Notes: generated by a model from the sequence alone, not told the origin. A stretch of DNA of 64,000 nucleotides from Psilocybe azurescens (GCA_023853785.1 JAJIRX010000557.1:1031396-1095395), one strand, 5' to 3'; counted from the first letter of the stretch, positions 1 to 13,004 are shown. Program-made: numbers and translations.

Positions 1-3000
1 AGTATAGTCACCCCGGTTCCAGGCAGATATAGTTCAGGTTCGTACGGGCCAAGCTCGTATGCTCAGGCGAGGAATACTCAGGATGCTTTTGTGTAGGTGC
101 CATTCACTTGCACACTCTCTACGTTATTACTTACATAATCTCGTCTTCGCAGTGGAGACTTCCCTCAGACGAATGATGATTCAAAAGATGGTCTGACTCG
201 CCACGGAGGCTACATGAATATCGACGATTCGGACAACGATGGCAGGAAACGTGGCTTCGACGAGGAACAGTTGGAAGGACATGAGTCCAAGAAATCCAGA
301 GTTGAAGGCGGAGACATGATGGACGGCGATGAGGATGCGGAGTTCGAAGAGCGCGCTCCAAAACGTGGCTCAAAACGTGGTATCCACGACGAGGACAATG
401 AACATGTTGACACTAAGAAATCGCGCGGAAAACGAGCCCGAAAGGTCTCATTGGAAAAACCCTCACAAGGCCATGATATGGACGTGGACGTGGATGAGGA
501 AGAAGCTGATGAAATAACTGAACTGAAGTCGACAACCCGTGGCAAAAAGCGGGATCGTGCTGAGGCGGGGTCTACCTTTGGAGGGGATGATGGAGATAGT
601 GCCGATGAGCCAGAGACTGATGGCAATGCCACAATCCGAAGGCGTAGAAAGAGACGGACCGTTGCAAAGCGTAAATCAGAGGCCAGTCATGCTCGTGGCA
701 AAAAGCGAGACAGGGTCGGAGACGGCTATCTCAGTGAAGGTGGCAGTGAAGGCGATTCGGCAGAAAAGCAATCGATGCACAAGAAGGGCAAGCGTTCCTC
801 GCACGGCGTTCTTCGTGAACGAGCCGCAGAAAGCGATATCTCTATGGAAGACTCGTCTACGAAGGGCAAGGTCAGGGAAATCGGCGATGAATGGGAAAGC
901 AATGGTGTCAAATATAAAATCGGACCCAACGGACAACGTCTTCGTCAGGCCCTCGTGAAGAAAGCGAGGCAGAAATTTGTCATGGTATGTATTTCTAGTG
1001 TTAAACACGAGGTCCTTTGTGTAATGTTACTCTGATTTTAGCCCAAGGACTCTCAACATCCGGATCGCAACGTCAATCTCCAGGTTTGCATCGAAACGTG
1101 GCTTACAGAAGAAGAGTACCAAGAAGCCAAAGCGCAGCATAACCTTGCATGGCAAGATGAACCCAATACTACGAAGCAAGTGCAGAAACTATCTTTAGAA
1201 ATCTCGGTATGTCTTTGTTTTTGTCGCATGTCTGTGATTAGTCTTGTTCATCTTTCACCAGCCAGAGAATACGCTAACTCCTCAAGGCTCCTTGACTGGA
1301 AAAAACCTATTATGGTCATCAACTTCTACTCCTACTGGTTCACCTGGCCCGCAAACGCCTCCACCGGAGGCCACGAGGCCAAGAGCTTATCGCCACTCCT
1401 TGGGTGCTGCATCCCTGGTTATCAATCCCTTTACTGAGTCCCAAATCCCTACGGCCAAACGAATTGCATCGAATGCACGATCTATTGGGTTTTCATCAAG
1501 CATTATCGGGTCTCCTGGTTTATCGGATAGCACCAACGGCAGTCCACGCAAGGCGCTTTCTAAATGGGAGAAACAAGAGCTTGAAGCACGCGCGATGATG
1601 AAGATCCGAGAAGCTAACAAGAAGAAGGAGCAGGAAGAAGAGGCTAGACGCCAGGCTGAACGGGAACGCGCTGAACATCTCGCTAACGAGCAGCAGAGGC
1701 TTAACAGGGAGCGTTTGGAGAAGGAGCGCGCTGAAAAGGAAAAAGCGGATAAGGAGAAGGAGAAGGCGGAATTAGACAAGAAAGCCAAGGAGACCGCCAC
1801 ATCCATGCCTCCACCTTTTGGTCCTGCGCCTTCATCGTCTAGTGCGGCTCCTACCCCTTCTTCTGGTCCTTCAAGTTTCTTTTCCGTCCCTACTTCTGGA
1901 CCAACTTCTGGACCGGCTCCTGCCTCGCTGTTCAGTGTACCACCCAAAGCGCCTTCGGCTACCAGCAATCAACCTTCGTCTTCTAATGGCTTCAACTTCG
2001 GAAACCCTGCTCAAGCTCCGTCAAATTCATCTGCCCCTCCAGTTCCCGGCGCTAGTCAACCAGCCGCTGCTCCTGGTGGGTTTTCGTTCAGTAATCCCAG
2101 TACGGCTAGCTCGGCTTCTGCACCTCCTGCACCTGCACGTGCAGCCGCTTCCGGGTTCAATTTCGGCCCTCCGAAGAAAGATGGAGACAATGCGAATGCT
2201 GCCAGTGGTGGGTCGTCGTTGTTGTCAAGATTAGGCCCTCAAGTGTCCGAAACGCCTAAAGCTTCAAATCAGCCTGCGTCAAATGCTTTCTCATTCGTCA
2301 AGCCTCCCGCATCGTCCAACAGCAACAGCACTGGTGCCACACAGAACCCCTTCGGCCAGCCAGCTCCTTCGAACACCTCGGCTCCTGCGAACGGCGCAAC
2401 AAGCTCAAGTACGCCGTCGAGTGGAGGGTCAGGGTTGAAGTTTAGCTTTGGCGCACCGAATAAGACGACGACGACGACTACTCTGGCACCTGCGTCTGGA
2501 GCTAATGGTGTGGGGTCTTCGTTGAGCGGTGCTTTGGGATCGGATCCCCAGAAGGCAGCGGCTGGGTCGACAACGGCACCAGCACCGGCGCCCACGTCAG
2601 GTGGATCGCTGTTTAACTTCAAGACTCCGACGACACCTGCGTCTGCGACGGGGACGGCTAGTACTACGCCTGCCACTTCCACTTCCTCTGCTGTACCATC
2701 GGGAGCGCTGAAGTTTAACTTTGGAACGTCTTCGTTTGGGACGCAGGGTTCGACATCAACGACGACAAATGCACAGGTTAAGGAGCCAGCGAAGTCTGGG
2801 TTTGATGCGCCGTCAACGTTTGGAAATGCGGATTCGAATACGTCGTCGGCGTTTGGGAATACAGGGTCGAATACTTCATCTGCTTTTGGGGCCAACAGCA
2901 ATAACAACACCACCTCGTCTGCTTTTGGTGGTGGCAATAGCAATACCACTTCAGCCTTTGGCAGCAACAACAACACCTCGTCGGCTTTTGGCAACAATAA

Positions 3001-3655
3001 CAACAATGCCTCGTCGGCTTTTGGCAGCAATAACAACAATGCCTCGTCGGCTTTTGGTAGTACTAACAACGCTTCATCTGCCTTTGGAGGTGCCAGGTCT
3101 AACACATCGTCAACCTTTGGCAATACAAACACCACATCAGCATTTGGAAACACAAACACATCCTCGACGTTTGGAAACGCCGCAGGTTCAGGGCCCTCGC
3201 CGTTTGGTGCAACTGCTGCTCAGACTTCAAGTATATTTGGTGGAGGTGCTGCTGCTTCTGCGAATTCGAGTGCGAAGCCTGCCGAGTCGAGTGCAGCGAA
3301 GACGTTTAATTTCGGGGGCACCAGTTCGACCACACCGTCTAGTACCAGCACGCCGAGTAACGCGGCCAACAAGCCCTCATTCTCGTTTGGCTCGAATACT
3401 CAGACACCTACTACTTCCGGTGCTGCGTCCACGACGCCCGCTTCGACACCTGCTAGTGGAGGAGGTGGGTTCTCGTTCAACTTTGGTGGAAAGACGGCCG
3501 CGCCTTCGACGACTACCACGACGCCGCAGCAGCCGTCATTGTTTGGGGGAGCGGCTACGTCCGGCCAGTCTGCGTTCGGAAATCTAAGTAACACAGGCGG
3601 TACTTCTAATGTGTTTGGAGGCGGGGCGTTTGGGGCGCCGGCTCAGCCAAAGTAG
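1..3655 (+). CDS. FG-repeat nucleoporin (3' part, gene starts upstream of window)
   Basis: This is the C-terminal part of a nuclear pore protein whose disordered FG repeats line the transport channel and bind transport receptors. I place coding exons at <1-92, 153-984, 1042-1206 and 1262-3655; the three introns (60, 57 and 55 nt) are GT-AG and all junctions keep frame. The first exons give a charged Lys/Arg/Asp/Glu-rich stretch with several basic clusters. The third holds WLTEEEYQEAKAQ. The last begins Ser/Pro-rich, passes through a long coiled coil of K/E/R residues (about 1560-1800), and then has dozens of FG motifs (FNFG, FSFG, SAFG) in Ser/Thr/Asn-rich spacers, ending in GGGAFGAPAQPK before TAG. 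The SAFG tract at 2850-3180 is a degenerate tandem repeat. The layout resembles fungal Nup1/Nup124-type proteins, but I cannot fix the orthologue without the N-terminus. Polarity and intron phases are secure; the true start lies outside the window. Confidence 0.85.
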
Positions 3656-4361
3656 CCGTGATCATGCTGTCGGATAGCCGTGGGCTTTTGTAGTGTAATG
3701 CTACGGCAAGTGGTTGTGTGGAGGGAGGAAGAATGGCAACATCTTTCGAAATTATCCAATGCCAGATATGTATTATTTTCTTACTACTTTTTCTTTTTTT
3801 TTGTCGCTACTCCTGCTGCCCACAAATTGCATTCTGAACCTCATCCAGTATTACCAACATCATTTATATTACACATACTAAGCTACCACCCTCACATCAC
3901 ATACCCTGTAATGGACTTGTATATTTACAAGCTTTCTTTCTTAGAGTATATCTGGATTGAATTGTATTGTGTTATGCGACATTCATGACCGTTGCGTTGA
4001 ACAACTTGTCAAAGCGTTCACGTGTCACCATCTAGCCGAGATGTGGGGAGCTCACCCCAGGTTCAACTGTCAACACGTTCAACAACACTCTCCTCCTCAG
4101 TCGGTCGTCGCTGTGCATTGGACTGTATGTCGGTTGTTAGATAGTCTGACACGCTCTTTTCTGCTCTTTCTGGGCCCCGGAACTTTCTTGGAGGTTGTGC
4201 TGGACGCGTTTATAATTGGACCAACCTCACAACGGCATTTAGACTCACCGTCACCCCACTTCAACCAGAAATTCCCTACCAAATACCCCTTTCATTATAA
4301 CCAAAACCAATAACCCAAACGGATCTCTACCTGCTTTATATATTTTATTTCAATCAAGAAG
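3656..4361. other. Intergenic: nucleoporin 3' flank and promoter of next gene
   Basis: About 700 bp between two plus-strand genes. It holds a T-rich stretch near 3785-3800, a likely 3' UTR, and a TATA-like TTTATATATTTTATTT at about 4334-4349, just upstream of the next ATG at 4362. No coding potential that I can support. Confidence 0.5.
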
Positions 4362-7075
4362 ATGCTTGCTAGTTCGGAAACACCTCGTCCGTTGCCGCCA
4401 GCTAAAATGCGGAGAGCTTCCGCGCTGCTCAAGGCGTCGTCGACGCCTCCGCCGGCGTATGGACCTCCTTTCGTGCTTGGTGGTCGTGGAGGGAAGAGAG
4501 GGGATATATTGGGGTCGCCCATGACGAGCACGTTCCAAATGGTCGGGTGGGACGCGGACCCTAATGATCGGCAGTTGCCCTCCCCCCCTCCTGAGAATGA
4601 CGACTGGATGAACGAGAAATCGCGCGAGGAGCTTCAGGAGCTTTTGATGAAAGCGGATGTAATTATCAAGGAGAGGGAGAACGGTGCGTACTGTCACGAA
4701 ATATGCTGGTTTTAGATGTTAGGTTTTGACTTTGATTTTGTGGGCTGGTTGTTGCAGAGCTTGGAATCACGACTGCTGTCTGCAAAGGGCTTTACCAAAA
4801 CAATGTAGCTCTCAAGTCGAAGCATCAGGCTATGCTTGCTCGCATCCCTGTCTCTCCCACTCAGTCATCCTCATCCCCGGAAAGCCTTTCGAGGATGGCG
4901 CTGTGTAACAGCAACACGAGCATGGTTTCTTCAACTTCTGATACTGCTCTTGGCCTCATCAAATCTCCGAAACCATCATTCTACAGGCGACATACGCGAA
5001 AAATCTCCATTGCAACAGCAGATATATCTCTGCTCGAAGACCAAAACGCAAAACTCCTAGACAAGCTCGAAAAGCTGGAAGCAGAGTCTATTTCTGCTGA
5101 TCACGCTGGACGACGGGAGCTGAAGAGGCTGGAGAAGGAGATCACGTTCCTGCGCGAGGCTCTGGAGAAAACTCAGGCGAAGAGTGAGGAGCTGGAGGAG
5201 AAAGTGCAGGGCGCGGTTGTGGGCGAAGCGTGGAGACGGAAGAAGGAGAGAGGCCAAGTTCAAGGCTATGCGGAACCTTGGACGCGATGATTCAGAGAGC
5301 GAGGAGCCTGTGCGCAATTTCGCTCCGGAAGGCTCCAGGCACGGTGGTCCTTCGGACGGTTTCTCGTTCTTTCCAACAGCTGAAAGTCCAAACCCCAATC
5401 GACAGCTAAATGTGCCTTCTGCGTCTAGTGATGGGAACACGGACATCATGGGATCATCTCTCGATCAACCAGAACATGCATTAATATCTCAACTGCTAAT
5501 CAAGGTTCAGGAGCTGGAGCAAACTAATGTTCGTATCCTTCAACAACAATCGGATACTGCGGTACAGTTGTCTGCCGTTCAACGTGATACGGCCCACATC
5601 ACAAAAGTCTACGAATGCCTCGCTGATCCGAATTCTACTGAGCTTGAGTTGGACCATGAGCATGAGCATGAAGATTCTCTGGACCAGGAGGAGACAGAAG
5701 TTGATGAAGGGGAGGAGGAAACCGTTCACAGACCCATTGAATTCGCGAGTTTAAAGAGGAACATTGAGAGTGAACAATCGTTCAATGGTACATGTATCGT
5801 TCGCCCAGAATTTGGAATATCGACCGGCAAGAAGCGAACAAGCGTCATGGGCTTATTCGACGAGCCTGACGCCCCTTGCCCGGAGGAAGCTTCGGCGGAA
5901 GGGGCAAGTTCGTCACCCACTCAGGACGAGCCGGTGTTGCAACATGATGGAGATCGCGCGTCGCGTTCATCGTGGCTGGACGATCAGGACCGCTCGACAT
6001 GGTCGTCCGCTGCGAGCACCACAGCAGCAGGCCTGGCGTCCCCTCTTCCCCCGGTGCCCTCTCGCCTCTGCACTTCTTCTCCCCTGCATCACACGCGCCT
6101 CCTGAGCTGTCCCCGATGAGCTCGCGCCCGACCCTGCAGAACGAGCTGGACAAAGAGCTCGGCAACAACTGGGAGCTGCATGGGCCACCGAACAACCATC
6201 ATCTCCACATGCGCGCGCTGAGCTTGTATGACTTCAGCCAGATTTCCGTGCCGCCCACGCCATCTCCACTCTCGCGCACGGCGACGCTGGCGCTCCCACG
6301 GCGGCTGTCGATTGACAATGAGGTTAGACCTGATCTTGACGATGACCCCTTACCATGCATGCCCCTGCTCACATCTGCGAACTCTCTGCGTCTATCCGTG
6401 GAACCGCCGACGCCGAGCAGGCCTGGATCGTTGGGACACAGTAACACCGGGCGCGCGGTGTACTCGCTCAATGACACGCGGTCGCCGCGCATGCAGATGA
6501 TGTCGGACACTCTACGCTCGCGCACGAATCGGTGGGTCGACCGGCGATTCCAGTTTCAGCACCAATATCGGTCGTATTCTAGTGACAGGGATGATGACGA
6601 TGAGGAAGATGACGATGATCAAAAGACACTGTTTACTGATATATCGAGGCCACCGTCACCGCTGGACATTGATATCGGGATCCCTGGACGCCTATCCCAT
6701 GCAGTGGACTCGATGATCGATGGGTTCAACCACTTCACTGTAGCTTCGGCTTCTCGCAATGGAAATGACGATGCCGAAGCCGATGACCCTGACGACGACG
6801 GTGAGCCTACCACCACTGCCTCCGCCATCACCCCAGCACGTCGGCGCCGCGGACACGGACACGGAGCTCAGGAGAGCGAGAGATCTGTGCTCTTCCCTAC
6901 AGGCATGTCACTAGAGAAGAAAGAGGAGACCCAGAACTCGGGCTTCTTGCTCCAGGTCTGGCTATGGCTGCAGTTTGCGATCGTGGTATTTGTGTTCTTG
7001 TATGCGATGGCGAGGCGGGGGCCTGCCAAGGTGCTGACGGAGGATCATAAGAGGGCTGTTGCACATAGACGTTGA
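4362..7075 (+). CDS. Coiled-coil protein with C-terminal membrane anchor, unknown function
   Basis: I do not recognise a named family. Exon 1 is 4362-4683, a 74 nt intron follows, and exon 2 runs 4758-7075. The N-terminus has a Pro-rich stretch and a short acidic segment (REELQELLMKADVIIKE) that continues across the intron. A long coiled coil follows (about 5030-5250, LLEDQNAKLLDKLEKLEAES) and a second helical part lies near 5480-5560. The rest is Ser/Pro- and Asp/Glu-rich and low-complexity. The C-terminus has one hydrophobic segment (VWLWLQFAIVVFVFLYAMA) followed by a short basic tail, which suggests a tail-anchored membrane protein or a coiled-coil adaptor. Two frame breaks interrupt the text: one extra base near 5245-5250 (after RRKKE, before AKFKAMRNLG) and one missing base near 6010-6060. 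They cancel, so the same frame is used before and after, which fits sequencing indels better than decay. Confidence 0.7.
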
Positions 7076-7475
7076 GCAAGTTACCATTGGTAGCGTTGCC
7101 GGTATATGTATGTGCTGGTATCTGTAGGGTTTTTTTTTAGTGGACAAGCTTTGTTTTTGGACGAGCAACAAGTCTGATTTTACTGTTTTGCATATTTCTG
7201 TCATTTCAATACCATTGCTTCTTTTCTTTCTTTATTTCCTATCTATAATGACGGTATGTACAATAGATGTATTCAATAATTTAGTTTAGTTATACCAATA
7301 AGGAGTCACTTCGTTTATGAGAATCAATAACTTATTGGACTTGCTTTCATATTAGGGTCGTGAGTTGAATCAAGATAGAAGTGTTATACATTCTGATGTG
7401 AAAAGCAGACAATGGTAGATATATCAATAAAGATAGCATAGCATATACAGAAGAAAACGTTGGCGTGCAAGAAAG
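7076..7475. other. Intergenic between convergent genes
   Basis: About 400 bp of AT-rich DNA between two converging genes, with T-tracts near 7130 and 7230. It should hold both 3' UTRs. I see no further gene. Confidence 0.5.
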
Positions 7476-10355
7476 CTAGGAAAAGAGGAATCCACGGCAC
7501 TGACTAGACCCACAATGACACGGTTCAGCATCGTCCTCTACTGTTGATAGTTTGTTTGGATTGTAATCGAATGTAAGTTCCTCTCGTATGGGTATATTCT
7601 GGTTAGCGACGAAAGCGATGTATGGAAGGCCGATCTGTGTGGGTAATGATTAGCTCATGTCAGAACGGCGACAAGGGATACGGAGAAGAAGAGATGAGGG
7701 ACGTACACCAGGAAGAGTATTATACACGACGAGGTATATCTGTAAATTGGGCGAGCAAGAATGACTGGAATAAAATACAGAGCGTTAGTTGATGAATCTT
7801 TTACTTGCGGATGGGTCAAAGCTAACTTGATAAAGCGTGTCCAATTACCTGCCGCAGAACCACAACGTCAGATCACACATTGCTTGGTTTTTTGAGGGCA
7901 CAGTAAAAAAATAACGCACCATAGAGTCTAGAGTCCACCGAGTACAGTTCATGATTTAACACGTACTCGTTTGCTTGCCCATCTTCGGGTTCATCGCCGT
8001 CGAGGTCGAAACGATAATTAGCGAGATCTCCAGGCAGAGCCTTCGCTGCATCGCGTGTTCTGTGAATAATTGGATAAATTACGGTGTCGCTAATGTTTGG
8101 CTTCAAAGATTCAAAACCTACATAACAAGACTAAAAGAAATAGACGGCAACGTTAGAGATGGTTGCCTGGAGGCAATGAATGCGAATCATCCTACCCAGT
8201 GTAAATTCCAAGCACTTGGCCTCGTTCGATGGCTTTGGTGGATCTGACGCCCCATCCACATGTTGCCGTCTTGAATACTTCGATGGGGTGTTTGCGTGGA
8301 ATCTGAGCAACACGATTTGGGCACTGTTCGGGCTTTTCGGCACATGCACAAAGCTGTAAACCAACATTATTCAAAAAAGCCATACAAGAGTTCTCAGTGA
8401 TATAACTTTCCTTATTGCATTCTATCACCTCAGTACCTTTGTAAACATTGAAAGCGAAAAGACCCTGTCCCGAATTGTCAGCCATTAGGTTCAGTGTGGA
8501 ATAATTCTACTCACAGACTGAGTATAGGCACCAAAAGTGTCTGCCTGCGCGGCCGACATTTCATAAGAGCACTGACAATCACACTGATCTGCCTCACTAG
8601 TACTACTACGACAATTTTCACAAATGTCGCAGGTGCAGTATGTCCAAAACTCTTCTCCCGGTACCGTGATCCCGGGAGCGCTGTACAAAAGAATAGATCA
8701 GCGACAAAGGTTCAAAGTTTCGTGTGGACTACATACAATTGGTACGTTTTTTCGATATAGCGGAAATCAGGGTCTAGGTCGGGCAGTATTTCATCGTCAA
8801 TATCATTGACGAGATAGACAGACGCGGCTCCCGCACTTCGTGCTTCCGCTGTCCATGCTTGTTGTAATTTGTAACGCCTGCCATATGAGATTTTAGCATT
8901 CACATTCCGATAACAACATCAGTAACAACATACCGAGCGAGTGAATCCTCTTTGCTACTTGATGGTGCGACAGCTTTCTTTGAAGATTGAGTTACTTTTG
9001 ATTGCAAAAACGGCGATAGTTCTCGAACTGGCAGTAAATCGAGTTCGTCTTCGTCTTCGGAGCCGGATTCGATGAAGTGTCTTGTGCGTTTTCTGGAGTT
9101 CTTCGATGGAGATAAAAAGGGCGGCGAGTTCTGGGAATCGGAATGTTCGGGGGATGAACTGCTCGGTCGCTTCTTCGTGGCTGAAAAGGACGATGCGTGA
9201 GAAGAAGAGGTACTGAGCGCTGATGAAGCTTTGAAATGATTATAGGGTACTGAATCATGCGACGGTGTATATTCGGGACTGGAGACGTGAGGAATGACTT
9301 CTTTTTCCTTTCCTTTCGAACTGCGAGTTAATTTTGACGGCAGTGTCGGAGATGCTGGCGGAACGCCATTGAGGAGGGTCTTGGACGATGATGGTTTTGA
9401 GGATGAGTAGGAGGTTGACGGGAGGGAGTGATCGCGAGACTTGGTAGATGAATTAACGTTTCCCGAAATTAATGTAACAGAAGATCTGGAAGAGAGCCTC
9501 GAAGAAGCTCTTGCGCCGCTAGATGATCCAGCTATAGAATTTTCAGTCTGCTGTCGCATACTAGCTCGTTGGTTTGTCCTCAACGTTAAAGGAGATGAGG
9601 ACGAGCCTTGACTTCCTTGCGCCGATTGCGACGCTGGCCCTCGCGTCGCTGCTTGATCGTACCCTTGATGCTTCGCCATCAGCTTTGCCATGTCGTTGAA
9701 ATTGTTCGTTTTTTTCTCTTTTGAATATCTCTTCAGCTTTTCGTGATATGCTTGGTTTCGCAAAAACGTTTCAATGTTATGGATGTCGGTCGTCGTCATC
9801 ACGTCCACTGAAAGGGACTTTGCTGCTATGTCATTCCGCAATTTCTGTTGAGCTGGTCTCCACTTGATATCGGATATCGTTTGTGCCGTTTCCCATGTAG
9901 TATTTGATCCATCCTCGCGATTCCAATCCTCCCATTCGACCTGTCAGCAGAAGAGTGAGTCAGGTGGGAGATCAACGAGCAAGAGTCCCTTCACACCTCA
10001 TATCTGATGTTCAAAAACAATTCCGCCAATGGTCAATGTGTGCTTAACATAACGCATAAATAAATTTGAGACTTACACCACTTCTCCGTTATGGTCTACT
10101 TCTTCCCCGATGATTTGGAATTTCCATTCTCCGTCGTCGAATACCTCTTGCGGAGGTTCAGACGTTCTCCATCGTTCTTCGCCGGCCTCTTGTTCAGCAG
10201 ATGGAGACCGAGAAAGAGGGATCCATCGGATTCACTGGGATCACCGTTGGCCGAGCCTGAGTCAGATATTTCCACAACGTCCTCCGATTTCGCCCTAGTA
10301 TCAAAGTCATTAAGACAACACAAATACTTTCAGAATCGCAATTGAAGACATACAT
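7476..10355 (-). CDS. Chromodomain-SET histone H3K9 methyltransferase, Clr4/SUV39 type
   Basis: This enzyme would methylate histone H3 lysine 9 and bind the mark through its chromodomain, building heterochromatin. The minus-strand protein has, in order: an N-terminal linker; a chromodomain (VDHNGEVVYEVEWEDW, ending NTTWETA); a Ser-rich region; a pre-SET Cys cluster (FWTYCTCDICENC, DQCDCQ, CACAEKPEQCPNR); a SET core (CGWGVRSTKAIERGQVLGIY, YRFDLDGDE, YSVDSRLYG, NWTRFINHSC, ELTFDY); and a post-SET CHCGSSQCRG close to the stop. Deduced exons, 5' to 3': 10354-10355, 10077-10294, 9997-10003, 8934-9940, 8746-8877, 8515-8680, 8196-8464, 8122-8130, 7920-8059, 7827-7848, 7707-7764, 7476-7634. Odd points: the ATG is split by the first intron, two exons are only 7 and 9 nt, exon 8196-8464 keeps a 57 nt in-frame insert, and one base too many lies near 10215-10220. 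Catalytic NHSC and Tyr (ELTFDY) motifs are present, so it is probably active. Confidence 0.9.
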
Positions 10356-10617
10356 GGTTGAGCGTTCAAGTAAAATGCACTCTTTCTTCCAAGTTACAGT
10401 ATAAATACGCTAGAGAGAATATAAAAGCCCAGTAGCACAGACTCCCGATAGCTAGGGCGCAAGCACCATAAGATTACAGACCTAGCGTTAGACAAGGACA
10501 GGAGTGTGTCGTTACAATTGATCTGCCGGTTAAACGCCGCGGATGAATGTATGATCATGTGATGTATAGGGAAAGTAGACCCTTAGTTTTTCATTCGAGG
10601 TACCTTTATTCCCCACT
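10356..10617. promoter_or_regulatory. Shared divergent promoter, H3K9 methyltransferase / nop13-like gene
   Basis: Only about 260 bp separate two divergent start codons. A TATA-like TATTTATAC (minus-strand reading) lies near 10400 on the methyltransferase side. No other motif stands out. Confidence 0.45.
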
Positions 10618-12281
10618 ATGAGCTCCCCGGCCTCTTCTTCAAAAGGCAGCAGTCCTGCTCCAGAAATCAAGGATAAAAACGGAAAAGAAAGGAAATCGTC
10701 CTTGCCGAAGAAGTGAAAAGCGATAGCCCTGTTCCAGAAACCAAGAAAATCAAACGCAAAAGAAAGGAAGTCGCCCCAATCGAAGTTGAAGGTGAAGAAG
10801 CAAAAGAATCCACTCCTACTCCAGAAACCAAGAAAACCAAACGTAAAAGAAAAGACGTTGTCTCCGTTGAAGTGGAGGCAATCGAGGGCTCGGATGGCTC
10901 GGACTCAGAGGAGGATGCTGGCTCAGATGCTGAAGAAGAAACCGCAACGGTAGAAGAACCTGTTCTCTCTCACGCGGAGCGTCGAAGAAAAAAAGAAAGA
11001 TGAAAAACTGGCGGCGAAACTGGCTGAGGAAGGATCAGCGTTGAAGAAACGTAAGCTGAAGGATGGTAGTGCTCAAGCTGTCGACACTTCTGCTCCTGCG
11101 AAACGTCAAAACTCTGTCTGGGTCGGTAATCTGTCATTTAAGACGACCCAGGAAAACCTGAGGACTTTCTTTGAAGGTGTAGGCGAGATTACGCGGATTA
11201 ATATGCCAACGAAAGCTGCCGCAAATGGTCCTGGACAGAGACCAGAAAATCGAGGGTATGCTTCACAACTGACTTCTGGGGTATCTGATGTCTGAGTTCG
11301 TCTTCATAGATTCGCCTACGTTGACTTCGCAACACCAGATGCTAAGATTACTGCCATCGCCCTCTCAGAAAATCCTCTACTTGGTCGAAAGCTGTTGATC
11401 AAAGATGGTCTGTCCATCATGGAATATAACTTTTACTCTGTAACTAACAGAACCATTATTACCAGGCGACAACTTTGAAGGTCGACCTGCGGCACTTGGC
11501 GGTGAGCATACCATCGCTGACCCTGCTCTCGCCCACAGAACACATTCGAAGACTGCTCAGAAGATCCTACGCGCACAGAAGCAACCTCCCGCACCAACAT
11601 TGTTCCTTGGAAATTTGGGCTTCGAAACCACTGAAGCCTCTATTCGCGAACTTTTGGAAGCCCACAGATCAGGGCAGAAAAAACATCCGAAAATGCCACC
11701 CCTGCTGAAGAAGAAGATAAAATGCCGAAGGACATCTGGATACGTAAAGTGCGAATGGGAACTTTCGAAGATTCTGGCCTATGTAAAGGGTGAGCCATAT
11801 TTTGACGTTATAGTCCTCTCTAAATTGAACTTTTGGCTAGTTTTGCCTTTGTCGATTTCATGACTATCGACGGTGCTACTGCCGCCCTTATCAACCCAAA
11901 AACCATCACTTGGATGGACGAAAACTAGTCGTGGAATACGCAAGTGCCGATGCCGTCCGCCGCGGTGCCCCCAGAAGCAAACAGGCAGATGCGGCCTTCA
12001 ACCAGGGTAGACGACCACCTCGCACTGAACGTCCACAACGGAACGTAGAATTTTCAACTTCCGACCTCAACGCTGTTCCCAACCCCTCAACAACTGGCGA
12101 AGTGACTGCTGATTCTGCGCCCAGAAGAAAATGGGACGGCGGTAAAGAACGACCGGCAGCTACCGAAGGAGTCAGGCACAAAGGTCCCAAATCTCGTCCT
12201 AAACCAGGAGCAGCACTTGCACTTGCAAAACGCGAGTCTGCGGCTATTGTTCCCAACCAAGGACAAAAAATCACCTTTTAG
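10618..12281 (+). CDS. nop13: Nop13-like nucleolar RNA-binding protein, two RRMs
   Basis: A two-RRM protein of the yeast Nop13 / fission yeast Rnp24 type, expected in the nucleolus on pre-ribosomal RNA. The ATG is at 10618. The N-terminus is Lys/Glu-rich with repeated KxKRKRK basic stretches, as expected for a nucleolar protein. RRM1 has RNP2 VWVGNL and RNP1 RGFAYVDF, the latter joined across an intron. RRM2 has LFLGNL and KGFAFVDF. The C-terminus has LVVEYAS and an Arg/Gly/Lys-rich tail. Exons are 10618-11255, 11310-11407, 11466-11789 and 11841-12281. Four single-base frame breaks are needed: near 10690 (A-run), 10985 (A-run), 11673 (G-run) and 11900 (A-run). All lie in or beside homopolymers and all flank well-conserved protein, so I treat the gene as intact in the organism. 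A diverged genomic copy of its RRM1 exon lies at 29448-29580. Confidence 0.85.
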
Positions 12282-13004
12282 GTTTCTGGGAAATCCAATC
12301 TATTGGTTTGTTGGTTTGGGTTCTTCTGCGCATATGTGGGCATCGATATCTACATCACTGCGCGATTAATTATTTTGTTATCTGAGAAACATTTCTCCTC
12401 TTTATCTGGCTCGGGCGAGGGAGTTAATGGAATAGTGTATTGGACTGACAAGTTTCCCCACTTTGAGTTATGCGTGTCGTGAGGATCCCCTGTTCTATGC
12501 TATGGCGGTGAGGGGACGTTACAAAGCACCGAACCTATTTCATACTCATTTGCGTTTTACACAGAGGCTTTGGGCAAACCCACAGGCAATCAGGCTTTGG
12601 CCGCTAACAATATATATTTTACTCCGCTATTGCCCACGACTTTCATGTGATTCGGCCTGATTGCCTCTACCCTATCCTATTCTTTCCGTTTCATCCGTGT
12701 TCTCGTATTCTTGCGATGAAATGGATACATCCTTAAGATGGAGGGATACATCGTATACCATACACAAGCCTTCGACTCCAGGCGATCAAGATACGCGATC
12801 TACCCCACTGCGACTATATGCTCAGGATCCAAAAATTTCGAGTGATTTTCAAGGCAATATAAAGAGGAGGCGGACCACGTCCCCCAGTATGCTATCAGGC
12901 TCGATGTTGGTAGCAAGAGGTCTGGTAGGTCGTTGGTTCGTTCTTTGATACAATCGATGAGCAGTTCGCTGATCATCGTGACTGGCTTGGAGATCAGACT
13001 CTTT
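12282..13004. other. Intergenic, no gene recognised
   Basis: About 720 bp after the nop13-like gene. Short open frames here have no recognisable protein signature. The stretch leads into the repeated gene end at 13005-13330. Confidence 0.4.

Noticed and set aside
2269..3159. Long minus-strand open frame over the FG nucleoporin
   Set aside because: It is an antisense shadow of the repetitive FG coding sequence, with Leu/Val/Asp-rich text and no domain.
11502..11538. Possible 37 nt intron in the nop13-like gene
   Set aside because: Reading straight through keeps the frame and gives a sensible linker (HTIADPALAHRTHSKTAQ) into RRM2.
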